Shown piece by piece: positions 1-7,517 of a stretch of 37,625 bases of DNA. Numbering within the stretch: position 1 is the first letter of the stretch; each line of letters starts with the position of its first letter. The position numbers were made by a program, and so were the translations under genes. The notes beneath the pieces are model-generated. The model was not told where the DNA came from. It made no database searches and worked only from the letters and a program-made list of their open reading frames with translations. The DNA is from VGPE01 sp031431395 (GTDB lineage Bacteria > Chloroflexota > Limnocylindria > Limnocylindrales > CSP1-4), in contig JANPDJ010000005.1 in NCBI GenBank assembly GCA_031431395.1, positions 1 to 37,625 on the forward strand, in the 5' to 3' direction.

Positions 1-2
1 GC

Positions 3-518
3 TGGATCGGCATCACGAGCGGGCCCGGCAGCTACGCCCGGTTCGTGGCCGGGCCGCGTGATCGGCGGCTGGAACGTGGCGACATGGTCTGGGCGGACCT
101 CGGGTTCACGGCCGATGGCTACTGGTCCGACTACTGCCGCGCCGGCGTCGTCGGCGGGCCCACGGCCCGGCAGGTGGACCGGCAGCGGCGGATCGTCGAG
201 ACGACCCAGGTGGGCGTGGACATGGCCCGACCCGGCGTCGCCGTGGCGGACATTGCGCGTGCCATGCGCGCCACCAGCGCCCGCCTGGGGCTCACGGGCC
301 TCGGGTTCGGCCGGCTGGGTCACGGCATCGGACTCACCGCCACGGAGCCGCCGAGCATGGTCGAACACGATCCGGCCATCCTGGAGGCAGGCATGGTCGT
401 CACCTGCGAGCCGGCTGCCGTGGAGGACGACGGCCTGTACTGCACGGAGCAGGTCATCGTCGTGGGCGACGTCCCGGAAGTGCTCTCCGTGCACCCCACG
501 GAGCTCGCCTCCATCTAG
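3..518 (+). CDS. M24-family metallopeptidase (Xaa-Pro aminopeptidase-like), C-terminal part
   Basis: The reading frame is open from the left edge to the TAG at 516-518, so the N-terminus is outside the window and only about 171 residues are visible. The pita-bread (M24) metal-site landmarks are present: an aspartate pair in DLGFTADGYWSDY, the histidine in GHGIGL, a glutamate in TCEPA and the final glutamate in CTEQVIVV. These are the five-ligand dimetal residues of methionine aminopeptidase and Xaa-Pro peptidases, which remove N-terminal residues or cleave X-Pro bonds. The spacing and the late E-Q-V strand fit the proline-peptidase or creatinase-like branch better than Map. Creatinase or another M24 hydrolase remains possible because the substrate-selecting N-domain is not visible. 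Confidence 0.85.
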   Translation, partial: WIGITSGPGSYARFVAGPRDRRLERGDMVWADLGFTADGYWSDYCRAGVVGGPTARQVDRQRRIVETTQVGVDMARPGVAVADIARAMRATSARLGLTGLGFGRLGHGIGLTATEPPSMVEHDPAILEAGMVVTCEPAAVEDDGLYCTEQVIVVGDVPEVLSVHPTELASI

Positions 519-556
519 CCTCCTGGCACCGCCATTCGGCGGGCGGCCTTGCTCGT

Positions 557-572
557 CCCGGCGGCCGCCGGG
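557..572. terminator. Perfect GC palindrome in a convergent gap, possible terminator
   Basis: The 16-bp perfect palindrome CCCGGCGGCCGCCGGG lies in the 116-bp gap between the M24 gene (plus) and the DUF2723 gene (minus). There is no loop spacer and no T-run, so a terminator role is only suggested by its position. Confidence 0.25.
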
Positions 573-634
573 ATGGCGCCTCACGCGGGCCGGCTGCGAT
601 TCGACCGTCGCGGCCGCCCTACGGTTCGCTCGTG

Positions 635-2218
635 CTAGCAGCCGCTCAAGGGCCGCTCCACGCGGAAGATCTGCTGGTCGATGACCGCGGTAGGACCGAG
701 TGCGCTGCTCCGGACCGTGAGGAACGGGGTCAGTGTCCAGGTCCGCCGGAGGGGAGTGAGGTCGTTCTCGCCGATCCGCATCAGGTAGACCGGCCGCTCG
801 CAGATCAACGACGAGATCCTGCGTCCCACGTCGCCCCAGTTCTCGTACACGATGTTGGTGTCGTCCACGATGAGCACGTCCGGGCGCTGGCCCTCCACGT
901 GCTGCGCGTACCACAGGGGTGCGGTGGGATCCCAGTAGGAGACGATCGCGGCATTGGCCGGGAGACTGCCGAACACGGCCGCCACGTACGCATCGCCCGA
1001 ACGGTCGCCACTCCGGTCCGATGAGCTCCAGTTGATGGCCGCCAGGACCACGGCGAACCCCAGCGAGACGACCCCTGCGACGAAGCCCACGGCCATCACG
1101 CGCTCATCCCGGCCGAACCTGCGGCGACGCCGCCCGAGCGCGTGCATCGCCGCGTCGAGCGCCACTGCGGCGCCGAGCGCCAGGATCAGGAATGGCACCA
1201 GCAGGTAGTGCTCCAGTCGCTGGTACGTGGCCCACACGTAGATGCCGGTGAGGAGGATCCCGACGCAGGCCAGCCCGAACGCCGGCCGGCGGCGCACCAG
1301 GATGGGGAGCCCGGCGAGTCCCAGCAGGGGCAGGACGGGCGTGGCCCGCGAGGTCAGGGTCCAGGCGAGGTTGGGCAGGTTCGTGATCAGGTCCGCAGGA
1401 CCTTTCGGCGAGAGCAGGTCGAACTGGTACCGGAACTGCGTCCCGGTCGCCAGCCACAGGACCCCATCGAGGGTCACCGGGTGGTTGTACGCGAGCGGCG
1501 GGTTCTGCAGGGCCGCCAGCGGCACGTACAGGTAGACCATGAGGCCGCCCACCGTGGCCGCCACCGTGGCGAGGAGCAGCCAGGGCCGCCTCCGGAGTTC
1601 ATCCCGTCCCGCCCACAGGACCGCGACGACCAGGAACGGCGCCACGAACAGGGTGAGCAGATGGTTCCCCACGGAGAGCCCAAGGACCAGCCCGCCGAGG
1701 ACCAGGTCGCGGGCTCGGCGCTGGTCGGTCCAGCGCAGTGCCAGCAGCATCAGCACCGATGTGAGGAACAGGTGAAGCGCGTTGACCTCAGCCACAGTCG
1801 CGGCGGCCCAGACCGTCCCCACGGCACCAAGCGAGAGAGCCGCCCCGATGGCGATGAGCGCCCGCACCTGGAGCTGCTGGAGGATGGCCACCACCACGGC
1901 AATCGTCGCCGCAACGAGCACCGCGGACAGCAGGTTCTCCCTGTACGCCACCGATCCGACGGGCACGAGTTGCGCTGCCCACGCGAGCAGGATGTAGGTG
2001 GGATAGCCCGTCGGGTGGGCGATGCCCAGGACGTGCGGCACCGTCTGCATCTCGCCCCAGTCCCCGAACGCCACGCCGGGCAGGGCCGTCCGGACGTAGA
2101 CGATCAGGCCGATGAGCCCGGCGACCAGGGGGGCGACGAGTTGCGCCCCGCGCCCGCCGACCGGCTCCATGGGCGGCCTGTTCAGGACGCCCAGGTCCAG
2201 CGAAGGCCTGTCGAACAC
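635..2218 (-). CDS. DUF2723 multi-pass membrane protein, GT-C glycosyltransferase-like
   Basis: This is a 527-residue protein with about ten hydrophobic segments. The N-terminal signature GDWGEMQTVPHVLGIAHPTGYP (split here: GDWGEMQ, then LGIAHPTGYPTY) follows the first membrane span. That acidic loop plus HP-GYP motif is characteristic of DUF2723, a family related to GT-C enzymes that move sugars from lipid carriers onto acceptors at the outer face of the membrane. The soluble C-terminal part (about residues 400-527) would be extracytoplasmic. I used the GTG at 2218, which lies 31 nt after the stop of the amidohydrolase gene, so the two may be co-transcribed. An ATG at 2170 (residue 17) is an alternative, and neither has a clear Shine-Dalgarno. 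Donor and acceptor are unknown. Confidence 0.8.
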   Translation of the reverse strand: MFDRPSLDLGVLNRPPMEPVGGRGAQLVAPLVAGLIGLIVYVRTALPGVAFGDWGEMQTVPHVLGIAHPTGYPTYILLAWAAQLVPVGSVAYRENLLSAVLVAATIAVVVAILQQLQVRALIAIGAALSLGAVGTVWAAATVAEVNALHLFLTSVLMLLALRWTDQRRARDLVLGGLVLGLSVGNHLLTLFVAPFLVVAVLWAGRDELRRRPWLLLATVAATVGGLMVYLYVPLAALQNPPLAYNHPVTLDGVLWLATGTQFRYQFDLLSPKGPADLITNLPNLAWTLTSRATPVLPLLGLAGLPILVRRRPAFGLACVGILLTGIYVWATYQRLEHYLLVPFLILALGAAVALDAAMHALGRRRRRFGRDERVMAVGFVAGVVSLGFAVVLAAINWSSSDRSGDRSGDAYVAAVFGSLPANAAIVSYWDPTAPLWYAQHVEGQRPDVLIVDDTNIVYENWGDVGRRISSLICERPVYLMRIGENDLTPLRRTWTLTPFLTVRSSALGPTAVIDQQIFRVERPLSGC

Positions 2219-2249
2219 GCGCTCAGCCCGTCGCCGGAAGCGGCTGCGG

Positions 2250-3395
2250 TCAGCCGGCGGCCGCGCCGGGCGCGGATTGGGGCAGACCGAGGAGACGGGC
2301 TGCGGTGCCGCCCATGATCGCCGCGATCTCCTTCGGCCCCAGGAAGGCCGGTGCGTACTTCTCGATGTAATCGCGCGACTGACGGTACGTGCAGAACCGG
2401 TTCTGGAACGGCATGTCCGTGCCCCAGACCAGGCGGTCTGCGCCGATGTTCTTCACGAGAGCCTCCAGCATCGGCCAGCATTCGCGGTAGGGGTAGTCGA
2501 ACACATCGCCGAGCCGGATCGGGAAGCTGACCTCGAGATGGATCGCCGAATCGCGGAACGGCTCCCACATGGCGGCCGGCATGTCCAGCCCGCTTCGATC
2601 AGCGTTGAGGAATGCCCGCCACGGGAAGCCATGGGTGACGCTCACTTTCGCGTCCGGGTAGCGCTGCGACCACGACTTCAGGGTGTTCAACTCGTTGATG
2701 AAGCCGGCACGCTCATCCGCGAAGCCGGGCGTGGCCCCCAGGGTGAAGAAGAACGGCACGCCCAGCTGGGTCACGGCGTCCCAGAACGGCCGCCAGGCCG
2801 GCTCATCGAAGCTTGCGCTGCCGCCGATCCGGTAGCCGTATTCCGGGATGATCTTGATGGCGTGCATCCCGAGGACGCGAATCGCGTCCGTGACCTCACG
2901 GATCACTGCGTCCGGTTCCGTGGGGATGCGCCACTCGTCCACCTGGATCATCGTGCGCAACCGGTCCGGGTACATGCGGGCGCACTCCGCGAAGAACGCG
3001 TTGTCCTTGTCCAGCGCCATGTCCACGTGGTTGAGGGCCCAGTCGATGCCCGCGTAATCCATTTCCGCGATGAGCATTCCGGGCGTGAATTCGAGGATGT
3101 TCGGAGGCATGTAGACCTTGGTGTAGTCCTCGCCGTCCACGGTCCACAGCAGGCGCTTCGTCGCCTCGTCCGTGCGGAACCGGCGATTGGTGGCGCGACG
3201 GAGTGGATCGCCCGGCACCGGATCGAGGAGCTTCCGGTCGGCGCCGGGAACCAGCGCATGGTCGCGGGTCCGGATCGCCGGCTGGTGGTGGAGCGCGTAC
3301 GCCCACTGCCAGTAGCCCAGGTGCTCCTCGCCGGTCCGATGTCCGGCCGGCGCGTCCGGGGCGCGGAAGCAGTAGGCGTGGGTATCGACGATCAT
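2250..3395 (-). CDS. Amidohydrolase-2 family metal-dependent hydrolase/decarboxylase
   Basis: This 381-residue TIM-barrel amidohydrolase begins MIVDTHAYCF, which supplies the D-x-H metal pair. A later histidine sits in SVTHGFPW and the catalytic aspartate in VWGTDMPFQ near the C-terminus. This is the layout of the amidohydrolase_2 family (ACMSD, gamma-resorcylate decarboxylase and related hydrolases). The start is ATG 3393-3395 rather than the longer in-frame ORF, because a strong AAGGAGGA (minus strand, 3408-3401) sits 5 nt upstream and the protein then starts exactly at the family motif. The gene is divergent from the DegT aminotransferase and 31 nt ahead of the DUF2723 gene. The substrate cannot be read from the sequence. 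Confidence 0.85.
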   Translation of the reverse strand: MIVDTHAYCFRAPDAPAGHRTGEEHLGYWQWAYALHHQPAIRTRDHALVPGADRKLLDPVPGDPLRRATNRRFRTDEATKRLLWTVDGEDYTKVYMPPNILEFTPGMLIAEMDYAGIDWALNHVDMALDKDNAFFAECARMYPDRLRTMIQVDEWRIPTEPDAVIREVTDAIRVLGMHAIKIIPEYGYRIGGSASFDEPAWRPFWDAVTQLGVPFFFTLGATPGFADERAGFINELNTLKSWSQRYPDAKVSVTHGFPWRAFLNADRSGLDMPAAMWEPFRDSAIHLEVSFPIRLGDVFDYPYRECWPMLEALVKNIGADRLVWGTDMPFQNRFCTYRQSRDYIEKYAPAFLGPKEIAAIMGGTAARLLGLPQSAPGAAAG

Positions 3396-3415
3396 CGGGC
3401 TCCTCCTTGAGCAGG

Positions 3416-3421
3416 AGCATA
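3416..3421 (-). promoter_or_regulatory. Putative -10 box of the amidohydrolase gene
   Basis: TATGCT on the minus strand lies 20 nt before the ATG. It would place the transcription start next to the Shine-Dalgarno at 3408-3401, giving a very short leader. No -35 is obvious. Confidence 0.35.
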
Positions 3422-3459
3422 GTGTGCCCACGGCGAGGGAACCGGTCAGGTGGACGCTG

Positions 3460-3465
3460 TACGAT
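3460..3465 (+). promoter_or_regulatory. Putative -10 box of the DegT aminotransferase gene
   Basis: TACGAT matches the TAnnnT consensus in the 146-bp divergent region. It leaves a leader of about 70 nt with a GAGG (3532-3535) 6 nt before the ATG at 3542. No clear -35. Confidence 0.35.
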
Positions 3466-3541
3466 CGGGCGACACCCCCAGGGTCCAGGCGACCCGATCC
3501 AGCATCCGCCGAACAGCAGCCTGCCGAGCACGAGGATTGCC

Positions 3542-4810
3542 ATGACCACGTCTGCCGCCATCTCCCGACTCGCGATCGATGGCGGAACCCCGGTGCGCGC
3601 CACGCCGATGCCGCCGCGAATCCAGGTTGACGAGCGCGAGCTCGATGCCGTCACGCGTCTCTTCCGCGATCGGATGGTGGAAGGCGGGGCGTTCGATCGC
3701 TATGACGGCCCCGAGGTGGACACGTACGAGCGCGAGCTGGCCGCCTACTTCGGCGTGAAGTACGCGACCTGCGTCTCGGCGGGCACCGCGGCCGTCCACT
3801 CCGCGATCGGCGCGCTGGACCTCGAGCCGGGCTCGGAGGTGCTGGTGTCGTCGTTCACGGATCCGGGCTCCGTCATGCCGCTGCTGTTCCAGCAGCTGGT
3901 CCCGGTGTTCGTCGAGCACGATTTCGACACGTTCCTGATGTCGCCGGCGGGGATCCGGGCAGCGATCACCCCGTACACGAAGGCGATCATCGTGGCCCAG
4001 CTTCATGGGTACGTCGCGGACATGGAGGCCATCCACGCGATCGCGGCGGAGCACGATCTCCCTGTGATCGGCGACGTGTCCCAGGCGCACGGCTCAACGT
4101 ACGGGGGCAGTCGCTCGGCTCCCTTCGGGGACATTGGCGCGATGAGTCTCATGAGCGGCAAGCACATGGTGGCGGGCGGCCAGGGTGGCATGGTCGCGAC
4201 GAACGACGAGTCCATCTACTGGGCGGCCAAGCGCTTCGCGGATCGCGGCAAGCCGTTCGGGCTTCCGGCCGGGACCACGAACGTGACGATCGGCCTCAAC
4301 TACCGGATGCACGAACTGGAGGCGGCGATGGGTCGCGTCCAGTTGCAGAAGCTCGACGACCAGATCACCCGACGGCGTCGGGCGCTCTCGCTCGTGCACC
4401 ACGGGATCGCGGACATTCCGTCCGTGCGTCCCGTCCGCGCGTTCGATGGCGTGGAGATCAACCCGTGGTCGGCGCTGTTCCTCGTTGACGCGGAGCAGCT
4501 CAGCGTGGACAACGTGCGGATCGCCGCAGCACTGGCCGCGGAGGGAATCCCGATGTCGGCCGGCTATCGCAACGCGATCAACTACGGGTTGCAGTTCTGG
4601 CGAGAGCGCAAGACCTTCGGGACATCCCATTTCCCGTGGGGGCACGAAGTGGGCGGCCGGCTGATCGAATGGCGCGAGTACGACTTCCCGGTCGTGGAGC
4701 GGATCGCCCAGTCGCTCCTGCTCCTCGAGATTCACGAGGGCTGGACGGAACGCGAAGCGGCAGACACGGCGGCAGCCTTCCGCAAGGTCCTGGGGGCCTA
4801 CCGGAAGTAG
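3542..4810 (+). CDS. DegT/DnrJ/EryC1/StrS-family PLP aminotransferase
   Basis: This 422-residue fold-type-I PLP enzyme has GTAAVHSAIGAL (phosphate-binding region), DVSQAHGS (aspartate to the pyridine nitrogen; the usual family form is DAAQAHG) and MSGKHMVAGGQGG, whose lysine (about residue 207) is the expected Schiff-base residue. Family members typically aminate keto-sugars for polysaccharide or antibiotic sugars, or dehydrate amino sugars. AHBA synthase-like members also exist. The open frame extends upstream to 3203, but that part overlaps the divergent gene and its promoter. I chose ATG 3542 because it has a GAGG at good spacing and the family-typical N-terminus (LAIDGGTPVR). No sugar-nucleotide genes lie beside it, so the substrate is unknown. 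Confidence 0.88.
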   Translation: MTTSAAISRLAIDGGTPVRATPMPPRIQVDERELDAVTRLFRDRMVEGGAFDRYDGPEVDTYERELAAYFGVKYATCVSAGTAAVHSAIGALDLEPGSEVLVSSFTDPGSVMPLLFQQLVPVFVEHDFDTFLMSPAGIRAAITPYTKAIIVAQLHGYVADMEAIHAIAAEHDLPVIGDVSQAHGSTYGGSRSAPFGDIGAMSLMSGKHMVAGGQGGMVATNDESIYWAAKRFADRGKPFGLPAGTTNVTIGLNYRMHELEAAMGRVQLQKLDDQITRRRRALSLVHHGIADIPSVRPVRAFDGVEINPWSALFLVDAEQLSVDNVRIAAALAAEGIPMSAGYRNAINYGLQFWRERKTFGTSHFPWGHEVGGRLIEWREYDFPVVERIAQSLLLLEIHEGWTEREAADTAAAFRKVLGAYRK

Positions 4811-4919
4811 CCGCTGGGCCGGGCTCGCGTGCGCCCTTCCGGGTGTCCCCCGTGGCGGGCACAGTGACGTCCGCTGGGGTGGGCGGAGGTCGGCTCAGGG
4901 CAGCAGGACCATCGGCCAT
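4811..4919. other. Non-coding, nothing recognised
   Basis: This is the first part of the 308-bp gap between the DegT gene and the small zinc-ribbon gene. It is GC-rich with no convincing ORF, and no strong hairpin with a T-run was seen. Confidence 0.5.
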
Positions 4920-4951
4920 TTGACAGAACGCCTGTTCGGGCGCACTATCCT
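4920..4951 (+). promoter_or_regulatory. Promoter with a LexA-like box between -35 and -10
   Basis: A consensus TTGACA (4920-4925) is followed by a weak -10 (CACTAT at 4943-4948 with a 17-bp spacer, or TATCCT at 4946-4951 with 20). GAAC-GCCT-GTTC (4926-4937) lies inside the spacer. GAAC-N4-GTTC is the core of the Gram-positive LexA (Cheo) box, and a repressor there would block RNA polymerase. It drives the small zinc-ribbon gene after a leader of about 160 nt. The -35 is convincing; the -10 and the LexA assignment are inference. Confidence 0.45.
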
Positions 4952-5118
4952 TTACGTACACGCCGTGCTGCGGCCGCAGGTCAGAGCGACAATCGCCCAG
5001 CTCCCGCGCCCGCGCCGGCACCAGAAAGCTCCGCTCCGGTCTGTGTTCGACCGTGGAGATCGGTTATTCGGCCCTATTGCCCACGACACCGGGCAGGGCC
5101 AGGGAAGTCATTCACACC

Positions 5119-5310
5119 ATGATGTCCACGCGCACGATGCGCGCCCCCGCGGCATTTGCCGCACGCGCAAGCTCTGCCCGGCGCATTCGCCGGACCAACC
5201 ACAACCACCTGTTCTGCAGCACGAACGGCTGCGCCAGCTTCATGCGGCTGGATCCGGACACGGGCGTGGCCACCTGCCCCATCTGCGGTCTCGTGCGCCA
5301 GACGCACTGA
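5119..5310 (+). CDS. Small basic zinc-ribbon protein, 63 aa
   Basis: The predicted protein has an arginine-rich N-terminus (MMSTRTMRAPAAFAARASSA, then RRIRRTNHNH) followed by four cysteines, C-x4-C in FCSTNGCASF and C-x2-C in TCPICGLV. This fits a single zinc-ribbon module of about 30 residues. I do not recognise a named family. Two adjacent ATGs (5119 and 5122) are possible starts and the frame stays open upstream to 5053. The Shine-Dalgarno is poor (AGGGA about 13 nt upstream). Evidence that it is real: the ordered cysteine pairs, a TTGACA promoter upstream, and a strong hairpin right after the stop. The basic tail plus ribbon suggests nucleic-acid binding, which is inference only. Confidence 0.6.
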   Translation: MMSTRTMRAPAAFAARASSARRIRRTNHNHLFCSTNGCASFMRLDPDTGVATCPICGLVRQTH

Positions 5311-5343
5311 ACCGGCTGCCAGCCCACGGGCAGACCTGACACA

Positions 5344-5373
5344 AACGGCGCCGGCCTCATGGCCGGCGCCGTT
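5344..5373. terminator. Bidirectional terminator hairpin
   Basis: A perfect 13-bp stem (5344-5356 with 5361-5373) has a TCAT tetraloop and lies between convergent genes ending at 5310 (plus) and 5403 (minus). The downstream T content on either strand is modest, so efficiency is uncertain, but the stem is very stable. Confidence 0.75.
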
Positions 5374-5402
5374 CCGATTCCGTTAGGAACGCGGGGCTGT
5401 CG

Positions 5403-6017
5403 CTACGCGATGGAGCGGGCCGCCTTCGCGACGATGGTCCCGGCGTACTTGTCGTGGATGCCCTGCTTGGTGGGACTCTTCGCCGTGGTGTACAGAAGGG
5501 CGATGAACCACGCGAGGGCCGCGAGCCCGATCAGGATCCCCAGCCCCGGCAGCGGGTTGAGCGCCTGCGCGATGCCGAATGGGGCCCCAAGTGCGATCCA
5601 GCGCTTGATGGCCTGGTCCATCGTCAGGGTGGCGCCGTCGGCGGCATTGCCGACCTGCATGCCCAGGACCTTCTGGCCGAGCGAGCCACGCATCGTCCGC
5701 CACGTGTAGATGAAGTAGCCAGCGCTGATCGCCGTGTTGATCGCTGCCTGGACCACGCCAACGATGGGGTTGTAGCTCAGGATGTTGCCGATATTCGTGG
5801 CGCCGGTATTGATCGTCCAGGCCCGCAGCCCAACTGCGTCGAGAACAGACGAGACGATGATGTTGATGATCCCGAGGATGATGGCGTCGATGATGTAGGC
5901 GATCGCCCGGTTCGGGACGTCCGCGTACACGAGGCCCGCGGGACCGGCGACGGGCGGTGGCGGAGGCGCCCAACCGGCGGCAGGTGGCGGCGTTGGAGCA
6001 GGTGGCTGCGCTGACAT
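5403..6017 (-). CDS. RDD-family membrane protein
   Basis: The 204-residue protein opens with a proline/alanine-rich cytoplasmic tail (about residues 1-27), followed by YADVPNRAIAYIIDAIILGI. This carries the R and D of the RDD domain in the first helix (R37 and D44 by hand count). Two or three further hydrophobic helices follow, and SLGQKVLGMQV is the conserved GxK-xLG-xxV motif of the family. RDD proteins are small inner-membrane proteins of mostly unknown role, some linked to ion exchange. The ATG at 6017 has GGAGG 5 nt upstream (minus strand, 6027-6023). The gene is divergent from the MarR operon. Confidence 0.85.
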   Translation of the reverse strand: MSAQPPAPTPPPAAGWAPPPPPVAGPAGLVYADVPNRAIAYIIDAIILGIINIIVSSVLDAVGLRAWTINTGATNIGNILSYNPIVGVVQAAINTAISAGYFIYTWRTMRGSLGQKVLGMQVGNAADGATLTMDQAIKRWIALGAPFGIAQALNPLPGLGILIGLAALAWFIALLYTTAKSPTKQGIHDKYAGTIVAKAARSIA

Positions 6018-6161
6018 GCGATCCTCCAGGCCGGGTGAGCCTCGTCATGGCCGGATCAACCGGCAATGGCCACCGTCAGGTAGTTGATAGCCGCGCGCCG
6101 CTGGCCTGTCAATGGTCTGAGCCACTTGCCGCGAACCCAGTTCCCGGCGTGGTAGCCTTCG

Positions 6162-6173
6162 TTGCAGTCGCAA
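6162..6173 (+). promoter_or_regulatory. Candidate MarR-type operator
   Basis: TTGC-AGTC-GCAA is a perfect 4-4-4 inverted repeat immediately before the marR ATG at 6178. MarR regulators usually bind short palindromes in their own promoter, and a TAGCCT that could be a -10 lies at 6153-6158. The link is positional inference. Confidence 0.35.
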
Positions 6174-6177
6174 TCGA

Positions 6178-6753
6178 ATGGTGATGCGGCGAACTCCTTC
6201 CGTGGCTCCGCAGCGTCCGAGACCCATGACCCAATTCGTCGTTCCGCCGCCACGAATGTCCTCCGCTCCGGCCGGAGACAACGCCCCCGGCGATGCGCCG
6301 TCTCCGGGCGGCCTCGAGACTTGGCGGACCTTTCTTCAGGCACATGCCACCGTCCTCCGCCGCCTCGAGGCAGACCTCGAGGCAGACGGCCAGATGTCCC
6401 TGGCGGACCTCGACGTGTTGATCCAGCTCGCCGGCGCACCTGGTCATCAACTGCGCATGAGCGAGTTGGCGGACACGGTTCTCCTGAGCCGGAGCGGCAT
6501 GACCCGGCGAATTGACCGGCTGGAAGCTGCCGGGTTCGTCCAACGCCACGAGTGCGCGGTGGATCGACGCGGCGCCTACGCCGGGATCACGAACGCCGGA
6601 CTCGATCGCCTCCGCGGATCGCGGCCCACGCACTTCCGCGGGATCGAGGAACATTTCGTCTCGCGGCTGACCGTGGACGATCTCACCGCGATCCGCGACG
6701 CATTGACGAAGCTCATCCCGCCGGACGATCGCCAGCCCGAGAAGGCCTGCTGA
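6178..6753 (+). CDS. MarR-family transcriptional regulator
   Basis: This 191-residue protein has a disordered N-terminal tail of about 45 residues and then a winged helix-turn-helix. MSLADLDVLIQLAGAPGHQL, then MSELADTVLLSRSGMTRRID (recognition helix region) and RLEAAGFVQR lead into the wing HECAVDRRGAYAGITNAG with the conserved D-R-R-G. MarR proteins are dimeric, usually ligand- or redox-responsive repressors of nearby genes. It is first in a tightly coupled run with DUF72 and a sugar dehydrogenase, which are likely targets. Alternative starts at 6226 and 6256 would shorten the unusual tail and leave the TTGC-N4-GCAA site in the leader. A 12-bp duplication near 6367-6390 encodes a repeated L-E-A-D. 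Confidence 0.85.
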   Translation: MVMRRTPSVAPQRPRPMTQFVVPPPRMSSAPAGDNAPGDAPSPGGLETWRTFLQAHATVLRRLEADLEADGQMSLADLDVLIQLAGAPGHQLRMSELADTVLLSRSGMTRRIDRLEAAGFVQRHECAVDRRGAYAGITNAGLDRLRGSRPTHFRGIEEHFVSRLTVDDLTAIRDALTKLIPPDDRQPEKAC

Positions 6754-7517
6754 CGGCGCTCGCCCCGGGAGCCCGTCCCCGCCCGCCGGCCGGCCGCCTG
6801 TACGCAGGCTCGAGCGGGTTCGCCTACCCGGCCTGGTCTCCTGCGTTCTACCCACCGGGGACGCGGCCCGATTCGTTCCTGCGCTTCTACGCCGGCCACC
6901 TCCCGGCATGCGAGTTGAACAACACGTTCTACCAGCGGCCCAGCGAGGCGAAGGTGGCATCCTGGCGGGCGGCAACTCCGCCGGACTTCCGGTTCGCCGT
7001 CAAGGGCCAGCGCGGAGCCACCGTCCGGGCTCTGCTCGCCGACGCGCCAGGATCCGTGGCATGGCTCCTCGAGTCGATGCGACCGTTCGGCCCACAGCTG
7101 GGGACGGTGCTCTATCGCGTGCCGGCCGATATCCCGCGCAACGAAGCCGCGCTCGCCGGGCTGCTGTCAGCGTGGCCGCGGGAAGTCCCGCTCACGATGG
7201 AATTCCAGGACCCCGCCTGGCTCGTGGACGAGGTGCTGGATCCGCTGCGGTCACACGGGGTTGTGCTGTGCGCAACCGACCTCGACGACGCCGACCCGCC
7301 TTCGCTCCACCTCACCGGGCCGTTCCTCTACCTGCGACTTCGGCGCGCCACCTACTCAGAGCAGGCGCTGGCCGAATGGGCGGCACGGATCGTCCCATTC
7401 CTTGAGGCAGGTCACGATGTCTTCGCGTTCTTCAAGCACGACGAGGCAGGCGATGCGCCCCGCCTTGCCCGCGGGTTGATGACCGCGACCGACGCCATCC
7501 TGGCCACCGGCCGATGA
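6750..7517 (+). CDS. DUF72-family protein, probable CTG start
   Basis: The DUF72 core (TIM-barrel-like, function unknown) starts at LYAGSSGFAYPAW and continues through ELNNTFYQRPS, FRFAVKGQRGATV, FGPQLGTVLYRVPAD, LTMEFQDPAW and a terminal DVFAFFKHDEAGDAP. The last is the usual C-terminal motif, often FNNTxxG, here K-H-D-E-A-G. No ATG, GTG or TTG lies between the end of marR and the domain. The longer frame reaching back to a GTG at 6552 would read through marR in another frame and gives arginine-rich nonsense. A CTG at 6750 overlaps the marR stop as CTGA and has GAGAAGG 4 nt upstream, so I chose it; this gives 255 residues, normal for the family. The downstream gene overlaps as ATGA. Confidence 0.8.
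   Translation: MTALAPGARPRPPAGRLYAGSSGFAYPAWSPAFYPPGTRPDSFLRFYAGHLPACELNNTFYQRPSEAKVASWRAATPPDFRFAVKGQRGATVRALLADAPGSVAWLLESMRPFGPQLGTVLYRVPADIPRNEAALAGLLSAWPREVPLTMEFQDPAWLVDEVLDPLRSHGVVLCATDLDDADPPSLHLTGPFLYLRLRRATYSEQALAEWAARIVPFLEAGHDVFAFFKHDEAGDAPRLARGLMTATDAILATGR

Noticed and set aside
1142..2317. 391-codon plus-strand ORF over the DUF2723 gene
   Set aside because: Very rich in Gln, Arg, His and Pro, opposite a membrane-protein frame. This is the expected complement of hydrophobic codons.
3203..3541. N-terminal extension of the DegT aminotransferase frame
   Set aside because: It overlaps the divergent amidohydrolase gene and promoter, has no family similarity and is Arg/Ser/Gly-rich. 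ATG 3542 has a ribosome site.
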